In this document: piece after piece, positions 16,061-24,788 of the stretch
Layout: each line of letters starts with the position of its first letter
Numbering within the stretch: the stretch's first letter is position 1
From: Persephonella hydrogeniphila
Lineage (GTDB): Bacteria; Aquificota; Aquificia; Aquificales; Hydrogenothermaceae
Direction: 5' to 3'
NCBI RefSeq assembly: GCF_900215515.1
Contig: NZ_OBEI01000003.1
Coordinates: 1 to 64,000 of the forward strand
DNA: 64,000 bases
The notes under the pieces: generated by a model
Told to the model about the DNA's origin: nothing
Seen by the model: the letters and a program-made list of their open reading frames with translations, nothing else
The model's database searches: none
Translations under genes and position numbers: made by a program

Positions 16061-16775
16061 GGACAAGTTTATCACAAGCATATCAAACGTGGCAACTTTT
16101 CTTGAAGTAGTAAATTTTTTAAGAAAAGCTCCAGATTACAGCCCCAAAATTGGTGTAATTACCGCAACCTATGGAATAGGAAAAACTGAAACCTGTACAT
16201 GGTATTACACACAAAACTTGAAAAACACAATCTATATCTCCATCACAGCCTCTATGAACACAAAAGACATATTTGAAGAGATACTTTTTGAACTTGGAGA
16301 AGCTCCAAAAGGAAATCTGAACAGAATTTTCAAAAGAATTGTTGACCTTATAAATCTCCGTGAGGAACCACCATTAATACTCCTTGATGAATCAAATAGA
16401 CTTGCAAATAAAGAAAGAGCAGTAGAAATGCTTAGAGATGTGCATGATCTTACAGGTAGTGCTATTTGTCTGGTAGGTTCTCCGGAGTTCCTTCCAACAA
16501 TCAGAAAATACCACGCATTTTACTCCAGAGTAAGAATAGAAAGAGTCTTAAAACCATTAACTCTCAAAGATGTAAAAAAGCTTACAAAAGAGCTTGTAGA
16601 AACAGTATCTCTTACAGACGATGCAATATCAGTTCTGAAAGAAAAAACAAACGGAAACACCAGAAGAATAGTAATCACCCTTGGGGCTGTTGAGGAATAC
16701 GCAAGGGCAAATCAAAAGGAAGTAATTGATGCATCAGATATTAAAAAAATCTTTGCATTTAAAGCCGAGGAGTAA
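16053..16775 (+). CDS. MuB-type AAA+ ATPase, target-DNA activator
   Basis: 240 residues. Walker A is T-A-T-Y-G-I-G-K-T (through T45) and Walker B is L-I-L-L-D-E-S-N-R (D112, E113). L-V-G-S-P-E-F fits sensor 1, and N-T-R-R-I lies in the late helical part. It is shorter than Mu B (312) because the N-terminal DNA-binding region is reduced; the next gene's winged helices may fill that role. It should polymerise on target DNA, deliver it to the transposase and protect phage DNA from self-insertion. Confidence 0.9.
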   Translation: MRKDKFITSISNVATFLEVVNFLRKAPDYSPKIGVITATYGIGKTETCTWYYTQNLKNTIYISITASMNTKDIFEEILFELGEAPKGNLNRIFKRIVDLINLREEPPLILLDESNRLANKERAVEMLRDVHDLTGSAICLVGSPEFLPTIRKYHAFYSRVRIERVLKPLTLKDVKKLTKELVETVSLTDDAISVLKEKTNGNTRRIVITLGAVEEYARANQKEVIDASDIKKIFAFKAEE

Positions 16776-16777
16776 AA

Positions 16778-17608
16778 ATGGCAACTTATAACGAAAAAGC
16801 TTGGGCATTTGTTAGAAAAACTAAACAGCCTTTCACAGCTTGGGACTTGGCAAGAGTAGCTCAGGTGTCTTATTCCTTTGCAAGAAAATATGTTTATTAC
16901 TTGCAAAGAGCAGAATACTTGAAAATTGTAGGAAAAAGAGGAAAAGAAAGATTATATAGAACCATAAGAATTACAGGTGTAAAACCAGTTAAGGTGAATC
17001 ATCATAAGAAAGTTGTTATAGATGAAAATACTGGTGAAGTCTTTAGCATAACCAAAACCAAAAGATCAGAGATACGGCAAAGAATATGGGATGCGATCAA
17101 AGAACTTCAACAATTTACAACTTCAGATATTTATAAAAAAACTCTTGTAGCTACAGATTCTATAAGAGATTATGTAAGGTTTTTAGAAAAGGCAGGCTTT
17201 GTTGAAAAGATAAGTAAAAAAGAAAAGTACACCGTCTACAAACTTTCAAAATCACAAGAAGAGTATCCAGAAGCCAAAAAGGAAATACAATCTAAAAAAC
17301 TTAAACAACCTAAAGAAAAAAAATATCAGGCTATTTGGAACCTTATTAGAACTTTACCCCAATTTACAGTAAAAGAGCTTTCAAAACAGCTTCCAGATAT
17401 ACACCCTGAAAGTATAAGAATTTATGTAAAGCATTTGAGAAGAGCTGGATATTTAGAAATTGTTAAAAAAACCCAATACGACGGATTTCTTTATAGATTA
17501 GTCAGGGACTCTGGAAAAAAAGCACCAATTCTAAGACTTCCTCGAAAGAAAACACCTACAGTCTATGACCCTAACAAGGATAAAACCTATTTATCAATAG
17601 GAGAATAG
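16778..17608 (+). CDS. Protein with three winged-helix repeats
   Basis: 276 residues, basic. Three related units are visible: A-W-A-F-V-R-K-T-K-Q-P-F-T (about 7-55), I-W-D-A-I-K-E-L-Q-Q-F-T (about 102-150) and I-W-N-L-I-R-T-L-P-Q-F-T (about 187-235). Each is followed by A-R/S-I-R-x-Y-V-x-x-L-x-x-A-G-Y/F. This looks like a DNA-binding protein made by domain triplication. It starts two bases after muB and probably works with it. Confidence 0.7.
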   Translation: MATYNEKAWAFVRKTKQPFTAWDLARVAQVSYSFARKYVYYLQRAEYLKIVGKRGKERLYRTIRITGVKPVKVNHHKKVVIDENTGEVFSITKTKRSEIRQRIWDAIKELQQFTTSDIYKKTLVATDSIRDYVRFLEKAGFVEKISKKEKYTVYKLSKSQEEYPEAKKEIQSKKLKQPKEKKYQAIWNLIRTLPQFTVKELSKQLPDIHPESIRIYVKHLRRAGYLEIVKKTQYDGFLYRLVRDSGKKAPILRLPRKKTPTVYDPNKDKTYLSIGE

Positions 17609-17610
17609 CT

Positions 17611-18057
17611 ATGACTGCTGTAATAAAACCCTTAACATTTGAAGACAAAGAAGGAGTTAGATATTTCATTTCAGCTGGAGGAACTGTGTATATAGAACTT
17701 CCAACAGATAAGAAGAAAAAAGCAAAAAATCCATACAGGAAAATAGGACACTACGATTTTTATGATAAGATCTTCACAAAGAAAGAAAAAATTGACAAAA
17801 ACGCCGTTTATTACAAACTTCAAGCTTTTGGGTTTCCTTATCATCTGCTGAAAGAATTACACTCAAACCCAGATTATGGACTTAAGAAAGTTATCGTTGA
17901 GTTTCCAAACTTTGAAATATACGAAATAGATGCAAGTCTGTTATTTGATAAAGGCTACTTTTTAAAACAACAGTTTAGAAACTACAAAAACAAAGGTTTA
18001 GAACTTCGGCTCTATGTGCCAATTAAGTATTTTTCAAAAACAGATTTAAGGAGGTAG
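17611..18057 (+). CDS. Unrecognised early phage protein
   Basis: 148 residues, basic, no membrane segments. It contains G-T-V-Y-I-E-L-P-T-D-K-K-K-K-A and a lysine/tyrosine-rich middle. It follows the winged-helix gene by two bases and precedes the next by four, so it belongs to the muB operon. I see no link to Mor or C. Confidence 0.55.
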   Translation: MTAVIKPLTFEDKEGVRYFISAGGTVYIELPTDKKKKAKNPYRKIGHYDFYDKIFTKKEKIDKNAVYYKLQAFGFPYHLLKELHSNPDYGLKKVIVEFPNFEIYEIDASLLFDKGYFLKQQFRNYKNKGLELRLYVPIKYFSKTDLRR

Positions 18058-18061
18058 AACC

Positions 18062-18445
18062 ATGTCAAACAAAACAATTTCACCTAAAGAACAACTCATT
18101 AACCAGTTTAAGCAACTTGGACTTATTAAAAATGTCCACTGGGTAATTTTAGAAGAAGATGACAAACCATTTATCACAATTGACGGCTTACTCTGGCTTG
18201 CAAACAACCATCCAGATGAAGAAAAAAGAGCTGTTGATATCCAATCACAGCTTCTACAAACACAGCCTGTAATTATAGTCAAATCTAAAGTTACATTATC
18301 AAGTGGAATATCTGCAGAAGCTCTTGGTTCAGCAAGCAGAGAATACGCAGACACAGACCGACTTATAGAACTTGCAGAAAGCAGAGCAACAGCAAGAGCC
18401 TTAAGAAAACTATATGCTCTTGGAACACCAGTAGAGGAAAACTAA
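18062..18445 (+). CDS. Possible single-strand annealing/recombination accessory protein
   Basis: 127 residues behind AAGGAGG. The end, L-I-E-L-A-E-S-R-A-T-A-R-A-L-R-K-L, resembles the helical E-x-A-E-T-R-A-x-x-R-A-L pattern common in phage ssDNA-annealing and Rad52-like proteins, preceded by a beta-rich part (V-I-I-V-K-S-K-V-T-L). The match covers only this motif, so the call is tentative. Confidence 0.4.
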   Translation: MSNKTISPKEQLINQFKQLGLIKNVHWVILEEDDKPFITIDGLLWLANNHPDEEKRAVDIQSQLLQTQPVIIVKSKVTLSSGISAEALGSASREYADTDRLIELAESRATARALRKLYALGTPVEEN

Positions 18446-18446
18446 A

Positions 18447-18920
18447 ATGCCATCCCATAAAGCACTTGCAAAAATACACATAGCAAAAAAAGAGCTAAAT
18501 CTTTCAGATGAAGAATATAGACAGATACTTTACGATTGTTTTGGAGTTGATAGTTCTAAATATCTAACAGAGGAACAGGCAAATATGCTAATAGCTGTTT
18601 TCGTTGATATGGGCTGGAAACCAAAGAAAAAAGAAGAAAAACCAAAAGCCAAAAAATACGATGAGCTGGGAGATAGAAAGGGGTTTGCCACCCCTGCCCA
18701 GCTTAGAAAAATAGAAACGATGTGGAAAATAGTATCACGGGAAAAAACAAAGAAAAGCCTCGACAGATTTTTATTCAAAAGATTTAAGGTAATGAAACTT
18801 GAAAACTTACCATTTGATAAAGTTCCTGCGGTTTTAAAAGCCCTTGAAAGTATGAAAGCAAAATGTACTACCACTAAAACTACTAACACAAAACAGATTG
18901 ATGAACCAGTAGATTTTTAA
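18447..18920 (+). CDS. Mu gp16-like protein (DUF1018)
   Basis: 157 residues. The opening (A-K-I-H-I-A-K-K-E-L-N-L-S-D-E-E-Y-R) and G-F-A-T-P-A-Q-L-R-K-I-E-T-M-W are characteristic of gp16 family proteins, found in the early region of Mu-type phages. Their role is uncertain, probably DNA-related. A lysine-rich linker separates the two halves. Confidence 0.85.
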   Translation: MPSHKALAKIHIAKKELNLSDEEYRQILYDCFGVDSSKYLTEEQANMLIAVFVDMGWKPKKKEEKPKAKKYDELGDRKGFATPAQLRKIETMWKIVSREKTKKSLDRFLFKRFKVMKLENLPFDKVPAVLKALESMKAKCTTTKTTNTKQIDEPVDF

Positions 18921-18934
18921 ATTAGGAGGGCATT

Positions 18935-19135
18935 ATGCTCAAATTTATACCTGTTGACGAATTCATAAGAAAAACAAAAACAGACAGGATGACTTTTTAC
19001 AGGAGAAAATTTGGGTTTAAATACCTTACCGTAAAACTAAAACAAGAATTCATACTTGTAGAGATAAAAAATAACAAAATTAAAGCTGTAGATCCCAGTA
19101 TAATCAAGGAATTTCAACAGTTTTTCTCAAATTAA
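18935..19135 (+). CDS. Small putative DNA-binding protein before the tail operon
   Basis: 66 residues, basic, behind AGGAGGG. F-I-R-K-T-K-T-D-R-M-T-F-Y-R-R-K looks like the recognition part of a small helix-turn-helix. It lies 12 bp before operator copy 4 and is the last early gene, so it is a candidate for the late regulator, in the position Mor and C have relative to late promoters. No homology to Mor or C is visible. Confidence 0.45.
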   Translation: MLKFIPVDEFIRKTKTDRMTFYRRKFGFKYLTVKLKQEFILVEIKNNKIKAVDPSIIKEFQQFFSN

Positions 19136-19146
19136 TTATCTTTGAG

Positions 19147-19160
19147 TGTTATATATAACA
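19147..19160. promoter_or_regulatory. Palindromic operator copy 4 (TGTTATATATAACA)
   Basis: The fourth identical palindrome, 54 bp before the sheath ATG in a non-coding gap. This is the clearest case of the element standing as a promoter for a late structural operon. Confidence 0.75.
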
Positions 19161-19214
19161 CCTGCCCTTTTCTTTTCATTTATCTTTTATTCAAAACCAT
19201 TTGAGGTTATGAAG

Positions 19215-20414
19215 ATGGCAGAATTTTTACATGGTGTTGTAGTTCAAGGAAAAAATACAGGTATTATTCCATTTGTTGAAGTTCCTTCAGCAATAATAGG
19301 ACTGGTCGGAACAGCTCCTCAAGGAGAACCGTGGAAGATTCACACAGTAAGAAATTGGGATGATGCTGTTAATATCTTTGGAAATGAAACAGCTGGATAC
19401 ACAATCCATAGAGCAATCAGGAACTACTTCAATTATAGGGAAACAACTGTTTTAGTTATCAATGTATTTGACCCTACAGTTCACACAGATGTATCTGCAG
19501 TGACAGCAACAGATGTTGTTAATGGTTTAAACATTTTCAAAAGAGCTAAACAAGAGCTTGGATTTTTTCCGAAAATCTTAGATGCTCCCAACTTTTCACA
19601 CGATTTAACAGTAGCACAGGCAATGTCTTCACTGGCAGACCAGATAAGAGCAATTGCACTTGTTAACGTTCCAGAAGGAGCAGATATAACATCTGCAGTA
19701 AACTTTAAGAATAACTTTTCTTCTAAAAGAGTTTATGTTTTTTATCCTAAAGTTTACACCCTTGATGCTCTTTCTGGTCAACCTTCTTTAGACTGGCTAT
19801 CTTCTGTAGCTGCAGGACTGATTGTCAAAATAGACTACGAAAAAGGCTTTCAAAACTCACCATCTAACAAAGAGTTAAAAGGAATACTCGGACTCGAGTT
19901 TATATACGAATACATACCAGATGACCCAACAAGCGAAGTTCAATACATAAACTCACAAGGAATAATAACAGTTAAAAAAGATAGAGCAGGATATAGACTA
20001 TTTGGTAATACTTCATCTGCTTTTCCAGCGAATACTCACCCTGCAGATGTATTTATAAACTGGGTCAGAGTTGCAGATATACTTGATGAAACTATACAGG
20101 ATAACCTTATACAAACCCTTGATGAAAACATAATTGATAACCCTTACGACCCTACAACTTCTATTGTTTACAGAGTTAGGGAAAGCATAGATGATTTACT
20201 AAACACGTGGAAAGCAAAAGGAATAATCATATCTGGAGAAGCAGAAGTTCCACTTGAGCTAAATACACCTTCAGAACTTGCATCAGGAAATGTCCATTAC
20301 AGGATTAACAACTTTACGGTATCTACACCAATGCAGGGCATAACAATAGAAAGAATAGCAAATTCTGATGCACTAGCACAGGTTTTCTCTAAACTTTTTG
20401 GAGGTAATCAGTAA
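19215..20414 (+). CDS. Tail sheath protein (gpL-like)
   Basis: 399 residues from ATG 19215, eight bases after GAGG; the frame is open further upstream but only through the palindrome. The N-terminus (F-L-H-G-V-V-V-Q-G-K-N-T-G) and G-L-V-G-T-A-P-Q-G are typical of contractile sheaths, and the late part has V-R-E-S-I-D-D-L-L-N-T-W-K-A-K-G. It forms the contractile outer tail. It overlaps the tube gene by one base. Confidence 0.92.
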   Translation: MAEFLHGVVVQGKNTGIIPFVEVPSAIIGLVGTAPQGEPWKIHTVRNWDDAVNIFGNETAGYTIHRAIRNYFNYRETTVLVINVFDPTVHTDVSAVTATDVVNGLNIFKRAKQELGFFPKILDAPNFSHDLTVAQAMSSLADQIRAIALVNVPEGADITSAVNFKNNFSSKRVYVFYPKVYTLDALSGQPSLDWLSSVAAGLIVKIDYEKGFQNSPSNKELKGILGLEFIYEYIPDDPTSEVQYINSQGIITVKKDRAGYRLFGNTSSAFPANTHPADVFINWVRVADILDETIQDNLIQTLDENIIDNPYDPTTSIVYRVRESIDDLLNTWKAKGIIISGEAEVPLELNTPSELASGNVHYRINNFTVSTPMQGITIERIANSDALAQVFSKLFGGNQ

Positions 20415-20905
20415 TGGCTGAAAACAGGATTATTACATTTGAAAAAAATAAATGCTGGATAAATGGAAATGAATTTTTCGGAACAGCAGAAGAAGGATCC
20501 GTAGAAGCAAAAAGAAAAATGCTTGATTATGACGGAATGGCGATGCCTGCCCCTGTAAAAATTCCTTCTGGAAAACTTGAAGCAATGACAGCAAAGCTAA
20601 AAGTAAAACTTTCAGACCCAATTGTATTAACAGAGCTTTCCAAAAATAGAGGATTTGTTGAAGTTAGACTCAAAGGAAAAGCTGCAGTTATGAATTCTAC
20701 ACAAGGATTTGTAAATGATGAGGATATAACAACAAGAATAAAAGGATTTGTTGAAGAAATTCCAACTCCAACTCATAAAGATGGAGAAATTCCATCTAAA
20801 GAGTTCACTATAAACGCCCTTTATTTAGAAGTATCAAAAAATGGTTCAGTAATCCTAAAAGTAGACGTTAGCTCTGGAGAAGTTATTCCACAAGATTTAG
20901 TGTAG
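20414..20905 (+). CDS. Tail tube protein (gpM-like)
   Basis: 163 residues. G-T-A-E-E-G-S-V-E-A-K-R-K-M-L-D-Y-D-G-M-A-M-P matches the FII/gpM tube family, followed by alternating beta segments. It stacks into the inner tube under the sheath. Chaperones and tape measure normally follow; here the head protease comes next. Confidence 0.85.
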   Translation: MAENRIITFEKNKCWINGNEFFGTAEEGSVEAKRKMLDYDGMAMPAPVKIPSGKLEAMTAKLKVKLSDPIVLTELSKNRGFVEVRLKGKAAVMNSTQGFVNDEDITTRIKGFVEEIPTPTHKDGEIPSKEFTINALYLEVSKNGSVILKVDVSSGEVIPQDLV

Positions 20906-20915
20906 GAGAAAAAAG

Positions 20916-21818
20916 ATGGAAGTAATTCTTGCATGTGAAGGAATAAAAAGAAACGGTTTAGAATTAACGCCAGAAATAATAAATCAGATAGTAGAAACCT
21001 TTTCAGACTTGAATTATAAACCACCAATAGTCCTTGGGCATATATCAGACTATAAGGATGGAGATCCAGCTTACGGAAGAGTTTTATCACTGAAAACAGT
21101 TAAGCAAATTAATGGTAAAACATGCCTCGCTGGAGAGTTAAAGTTAAGTAACTACCTACAATCTCTTATGAATTCTGGAGAATATGATGGATTTTCAATT
21201 GGGGTTAAATTTGACCCAGAAACAAATAAAGCATATCTTCATCACCTTGCAGTTTTAGGAGCATACCCTCCTGCAGACCAAACAGCAGGAGAACCACTGC
21301 AACTTAGCCTTTCAGAAAACGAACTTAAAAACTTAACAACTTTTGAAATAAAACTTTCAGACAAAGGAGGAAAACAGATGGATATTAAAGACATTATCCA
21401 AAATGAAGAATTTAAAAAGTCTATAGCCCAAATAGTTAAAGAAACAGTTCAAAAACAGTTAAACCTATCTACAAAAGAGCAAAAAGAAGAAAAACCAGCT
21501 CAAAAGGAAAACAAGATAGAAAACCTTTATAAACAAGAGAAAATACAAAGGTTAAAAGACATAGCTCTCTCTGTTGGAATGGGAGAAGAAGGAATTAAAG
21601 CATTAGAGCAATTTGGACAGCTTCTTAAGCCTGTTATTAATCTATCAGATGGAACAGAATTTTCACCTTTTGACCTTTTAGAAAAAGCTTTAAAGGACAT
21701 CAAGCCAAGAGCAGATAAAGAAGACCTATTCAAAGATATTAATCTTTCCTCATCTTCAGAAAACTATGTTTTAGATACAACCCAGCTTGCAAGAATGTTT
21801 ACAGGAGGTGATAAATAA
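20916..21818 (+). CDS. Head maturation protease with fused scaffold (Mu I-like)
   Basis: 300 residues. The protease part (about 1-150) includes P-I-V-L-G-H, Y-D-G-F-S-I-G-V-K-F (serine candidate in G-F-S-I-G) and H-H-L-A-V-L-G-A-Y-P-P-A. The rest (155-300) is charged and helical, as expected of a scaffold. An internal ATG at 21378 with its own AGGAGG lets the scaffold be made alone, as with Mu I/Z. It shapes the prohead, then cleaves it. Confidence 0.88.
   Translation: MEVILACEGIKRNGLELTPEIINQIVETFSDLNYKPPIVLGHISDYKDGDPAYGRVLSLKTVKQINGKTCLAGELKLSNYLQSLMNSGEYDGFSIGVKFDPETNKAYLHHLAVLGAYPPADQTAGEPLQLSLSENELKNLTTFEIKLSDKGGKQMDIKDIIQNEEFKKSIAQIVKETVQKQLNLSTKEQKEEKPAQKENKIENLYKQEKIQRLKDIALSVGMGEEGIKALEQFGQLLKPVINLSDGTEFSPFDLLEKALKDIKPRADKEDLFKDINLSSSSENYVLDTTQLARMFTGGDK
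21378..21818 (+). CDS. Nested scaffold protein (Mu Z-like internal start)
   Basis: In-frame internal start: AGGAGG, seven bases, then ATG at codon 155 of the protease gene. The product is 146 residues, rich in Lys, Glu and Gln (Q-K-E-E-K-P-A-Q-K-E-N). Mu makes its scaffold Z the same way from gene I. Confidence 0.7.
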   Translation: MDIKDIIQNEEFKKSIAQIVKETVQKQLNLSTKEQKEEKPAQKENKIENLYKQEKIQRLKDIALSVGMGEEGIKALEQFGQLLKPVINLSDGTEFSPFDLLEKALKDIKPRADKEDLFKDINLSSSSENYVLDTTQLARMFTGGDK

Positions 21819-22195
21819 TGGGAGTTAATGGAAAAATAGGAGAAATTACAGTAAAAGAAGTTCAGGTTGTAGCAGATGTTGAGCATAAACCTGTAATTGT
21901 TACAAAAAATCTGCTTACAGGACAAGGAGTATTAGAAGCAGGAAGCATTATAGGAAAAGACCTTTCTACTGGAGATTTGGTTTTTTATGATCCAACAGCG
22001 GTAGATTCTACAACAGGAAATCCAACTCAGGAACCTATTGGGGTTCTTGCAAATCTGGTAGATACAGATAGACAAACTCTGGCAAATGTAATCGTTCACG
22101 GAGTAGTCCTTAAAAATGCCTTAAAGGTTAAAGCTGGAACTATTGACCCAACTGTTTTAGACGCTTTAGAAGCAAAAACAATCTGGACTATATAA
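21818..22195 (+). CDS. Head decoration protein-like
   Basis: 125 residues, compact and beta-rich, with V-T-K-N-L-L-T-G-Q-G-V-L-E-A-G-S-I-I-G and P-I-G-V-L-A-N-L-V-D. This is the pattern of small capsid-stabilising proteins of the lambda gpD-like group, and it lies between protease and capsid as usual. Start overlaps the previous stop (TAATG). Confidence 0.75.
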   Translation: MGVNGKIGEITVKEVQVVADVEHKPVIVTKNLLTGQGVLEAGSIIGKDLSTGDLVFYDPTAVDSTTGNPTQEPIGVLANLVDTDRQTLANVIVHGVVLKNALKVKAGTIDPTVLDALEAKTIWTI

Positions 22196-22207
22196 GGAGG
22201 AGTATAA

Positions 22208-23167
22208 ATGGGTATGCAAATTAATTTGAGTAAATTTTTAACTCCACAAAAAATAAAAGACTATATTTCCACTTCACCTTACAAACCAAAGGTGATAACT
22301 AAGGAACTTTACTCAAGAGATGTAGATACCTACGAATCTGCAGTGTATCCTTACGCAGAAATTCAAGAAGTTACTGGAAATGTTCCGTTAGTTTTAAGAG
22401 GCGGTCATCCTGTAAATGTAGCTGGGGATAGTGCTAAATACAACTTCATTGAGGTTCAACCTGTAGATATTACAGAAACATTAAACCCTGTTGACCTTGT
22501 GAATATGAAAGCCCTTGGAGATGTAGCAGTAGAAAAAATCGTTAGACAGAAAGTTCAAAAATTCCATAAAATAGTTTTAGATACAGTAGAAGCTTTAGCA
22601 TCACAAACCCTTTCAGGAAAAATCTCTTACCAGATAAAAACACAAGCAGGACTTGATTTATATGAAGTAAACTTTGGAACAGTGGCAGATTTATCACCTT
22701 CTACAGCTCCAGCAAACCTAAAAGATCTTTACAATTTACTTGTGGATATGGAAGGAAAACTGCAGGAAAAAGGATACGGACAGGAAGTTAAAGTTTACGC
22801 AGGAAAACAAGCTTACGGAAAAATACTTGAAATTGCATTCTCATACAGTGGAAAAACAATAAAAGTAGAAGAAAAAGACGGAGGAATTTATATCGGAAAC
22901 TACTTTATCAAACCAATTACCACAGGATACAAGGATAAAGACGGAAACTTTGTTAGAGCAGTTCCCGATAACAAGATAAAAATGATAGATAAATCTGCAC
23001 CGTTCAGGCTCAGATACCTTGCTATTGATGATTTAAGAGCAAATCTAAAAGCTATGCCTTTATTCGTAGCTCAAAAACCAGAAGGAAAAACTATAGAACT
23101 TGAAGGACAGTCAAAACCACTGCCTATACCTGTTACGGACGCAATAGTTGATGCTACCATCGTATAA
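22208..23167 (+). CDS. Major capsid protein (lambda E-like family)
   Basis: 319 residues behind AAGGAGGAG. V-Y-P-Y-A-E-I-Q-E-V-T-G-N-V-P-L-V-L-R-G-G and K-M-I-D-K-S-A-P-F-R-L-R-Y fit HK97-fold capsid proteins of the E family rather than Mu gpT. Together with the gpD-like decoration protein this suggests the head shell differs from Mu while portal and MuF stay Mu-like. A terminator follows. Confidence 0.85.
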   Translation: MGMQINLSKFLTPQKIKDYISTSPYKPKVITKELYSRDVDTYESAVYPYAEIQEVTGNVPLVLRGGHPVNVAGDSAKYNFIEVQPVDITETLNPVDLVNMKALGDVAVEKIVRQKVQKFHKIVLDTVEALASQTLSGKISYQIKTQAGLDLYEVNFGTVADLSPSTAPANLKDLYNLLVDMEGKLQEKGYGQEVKVYAGKQAYGKILEIAFSYSGKTIKVEEKDGGIYIGNYFIKPITTGYKDKDGNFVRAVPDNKIKMIDKSAPFRLRYLAIDDLRANLKAMPLFVAQKPEGKTIELEGQSKPLPIPVTDAIVDATIV

Positions 23168-23173
23168 ACCATT

Positions 23174-23194
23174 GGGGCTTACAGCCCCTCTTTT
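23174..23194 (+). terminator. Terminator after the capsid gene
   Basis: GGGGCT-TAC-AGCCCC followed by TCTTTT, 7 bp after the capsid stop. It probably lowers transcription into connector and portal genes so that capsid is made in excess. Confidence 0.8.
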
Positions 23195-23209
23195 CATTAG
23201 AGGCAGAAG

Positions 23210-23614
23210 ATGAATATATCAGATCTACAAAATCTAATAACAGTGGAAGACATAAAAAAAGCAGTTCCAGAAAAAGATTTAATGCACATAGCATTTGACG
23301 ATACTACCCTTTCCATTTCTAATGAAAAGATACAAAACGCCATAAACATATCAGTAAAAAAGCTATTTACAAAACTAATAAAATGCGAAAAAACAGCCCT
23401 TGAAGACTGGGAAATAGAAATAGCAAAACTGTATTTAATTAAAGATACAATTTACCAGCTTCACACAATGAACGAAACAGAAAGCCTTGCTCAAGATAAG
23501 CTTATAGAAGCACGCCAAATATTAAAAGACTGGCTTGGAGACTGTGGAAAAGAAGAACCTAAAAAAATAACAACTGTGAAGGTAGTTAAATATGAGTCAA
23601 AATACAAATTCTAA
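23210..23614 (+). CDS. Head-tail connector-like protein (Mu gp36-like)
   Basis: 134 residues, helical. The opening (I-T-V-E-D-I-K-K-A-V-P-E-K-D-L) and later L-T-I-E/L-I-K-D-T-I-Y-Q-L-H pattern fit the DUF1320/gp36 type of connector adaptor. It overlaps the portal start by 23 bases. Confidence 0.6.
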   Translation: MNISDLQNLITVEDIKKAVPEKDLMHIAFDDTTLSISNEKIQNAINISVKKLFTKLIKCEKTALEDWEIEIAKLYLIKDTIYQLHTMNETESLAQDKLIEARQILKDWLGDCGKEEPKKITTVKVVKYESKYKF

Positions 23615-24788
23615 TGTAAATTCCCTTGCAACAAAGCTAAAAATAGGGGATATACTCTTTTTCCAAGACTTTATAGAAGCTCCAGAAAAACTATTTTCAA
23701 AACCAGATACAGAAGAATATTACGACCTTATAGATTATATGCTCACAGATTATGAAATAGAAACAGCAATAGAAGCAAGAAAATCAGCAATTTTATCACT
23801 ACCACATGGATTTGAAGGAGATAAACAGGCAGTCCAGCTTGTAGAAAAAGCCCTCGAAGATATAAACTTTGAACAGGATTTAAAAAGCTTTTTAGACTTT
23901 TTAGCTTATGGAAGTTATTACTTTATCGTTAATTGGAAACAGGAAAGAGACTTTTTAAAAATAGCAAGTATAGATCCAGCCCATCCAAGACATTTCAAAT
24001 GGGATAAAAAAGGAAATCTTTATTACAAATCAGGAACAGATTATAAAAAAATTCCAAAATACAGAATTTTATACTTTAGAAGAAACCCAACTCCAGAAAA
24101 CCCTTACGGACAGAGCATACTAAAAGCCTGTTTTCCAATGTGGAAGCTAAAATATGAAACTATAAACCAACTTTTTGCTTATCAAGACAAATACGCAAAT
24201 CCACCAGTAGCAGGAATAAAAAAAGAAGGAGACCTACCAGAAGAAAAAGCCCAAAAAGTAGCAGAAGATTTAGCACAGCTCCAATCTGGAAGTTCTGCAT
24301 TCTTTCAAGGATTAGACGATGTTAAGACTATTACTCCAGGAACAGGCTCTGCAGAGTTTTGGAACACAATAAGAAATTGTGATTTAGCAATATCAAAAGC
24401 AATAACAAAACAAACATTAACAACAAATGCTTCAGATACAGGAAAAGGTTCTTATGCACTTGGAAAAGTCCATCAAGAAACATTAGAAATGATAGCAATT
24501 TATGATGCCTTATATCTGCAGAGAAAATTAAATATAACCCTTATAAAATGGATACTTGAGCTAAACAACATAAAAGGCAATTGCCAGTTCAAATTTGAAA
24601 TTCCAGATGAAGCAGATTTAGAAGATATATTTAAAGCAATAGATAAAGGTTTAGCAGTTTCGGAAGATTATCTATATCAAAGGCTAAAAATTCCAAAGCC
24701 AAAACCTTCAGACAAAGTTATCCAGTCTATAAAACAACCACTAATGATGTCTGATATAGGAGGTGAAGAAGATTTAAATTTTTTTTAA
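23592..24788 (+). CDS. Portal protein (Mu gp29-like, DUF935)
   Basis: 398 residues, shorter than Mu gp29 (512). Family features are Y-E-I-E-T-A-I-E-A-R-K-S-A-I-L, R-R-N-P-T-P-E-N-P-Y-G and T-L-T-T-N-A-S-D-T-G-K-G-S-Y-A-L-G. It would form the DNA gate at one capsid vertex. The zero frame stops at 24786 just after T8, but the helical region that normally ends gp29 (ending in L-L-S-F-L-T-G-Y-Y-H-A) is present in the -1 frame. The protein is therefore either truncated here or extended by frameshifting. Confidence 0.88.
   Translation: MSQNTNSNVNSLATKLKIGDILFFQDFIEAPEKLFSKPDTEEYYDLIDYMLTDYEIETAIEARKSAILSLPHGFEGDKQAVQLVEKALEDINFEQDLKSFLDFLAYGSYYFIVNWKQERDFLKIASIDPAHPRHFKWDKKGNLYYKSGTDYKKIPKYRILYFRRNPTPENPYGQSILKACFPMWKLKYETINQLFAYQDKYANPPVAGIKKEGDLPEEKAQKVAEDLAQLQSGSSAFFQGLDDVKTITPGTGSAEFWNTIRNCDLAISKAITKQTLTTNASDTGKGSYALGKVHQETLEMIAIYDALYLQRKLNITLIKWILELNNIKGNCQFKFEIPDEADLEDIFKAIDKGLAVSEDYLYQRLKIPKPKPSDKVIQSIKQPLMMSDIGGEEDLNFF
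24759..24788 (+). other. Possible programmed -1 frameshift site, portal to MuF
   Basis: AGGAGGTG (24760-24766), 12 bases, then T8 (24779-24786), and a stop at 24786-24788. A -1 slip on TTT-TTT reads TTA-AGT-AAT and enters the frame of the MuF gene, which is open from 24767 to 26380. No start codon with a usable site opens that frame before 25046. The Shine-Dalgarno distance is close to that of known bacterial -1 stimulators. Confidence 0.5.

Noticed and set aside
19146-19214. N-terminal extension of the sheath protein beginning in the palindrome
   Set aside because: The true start at 19215 has GAGG at proper distance, and the extension encodes only the operator and spacer.
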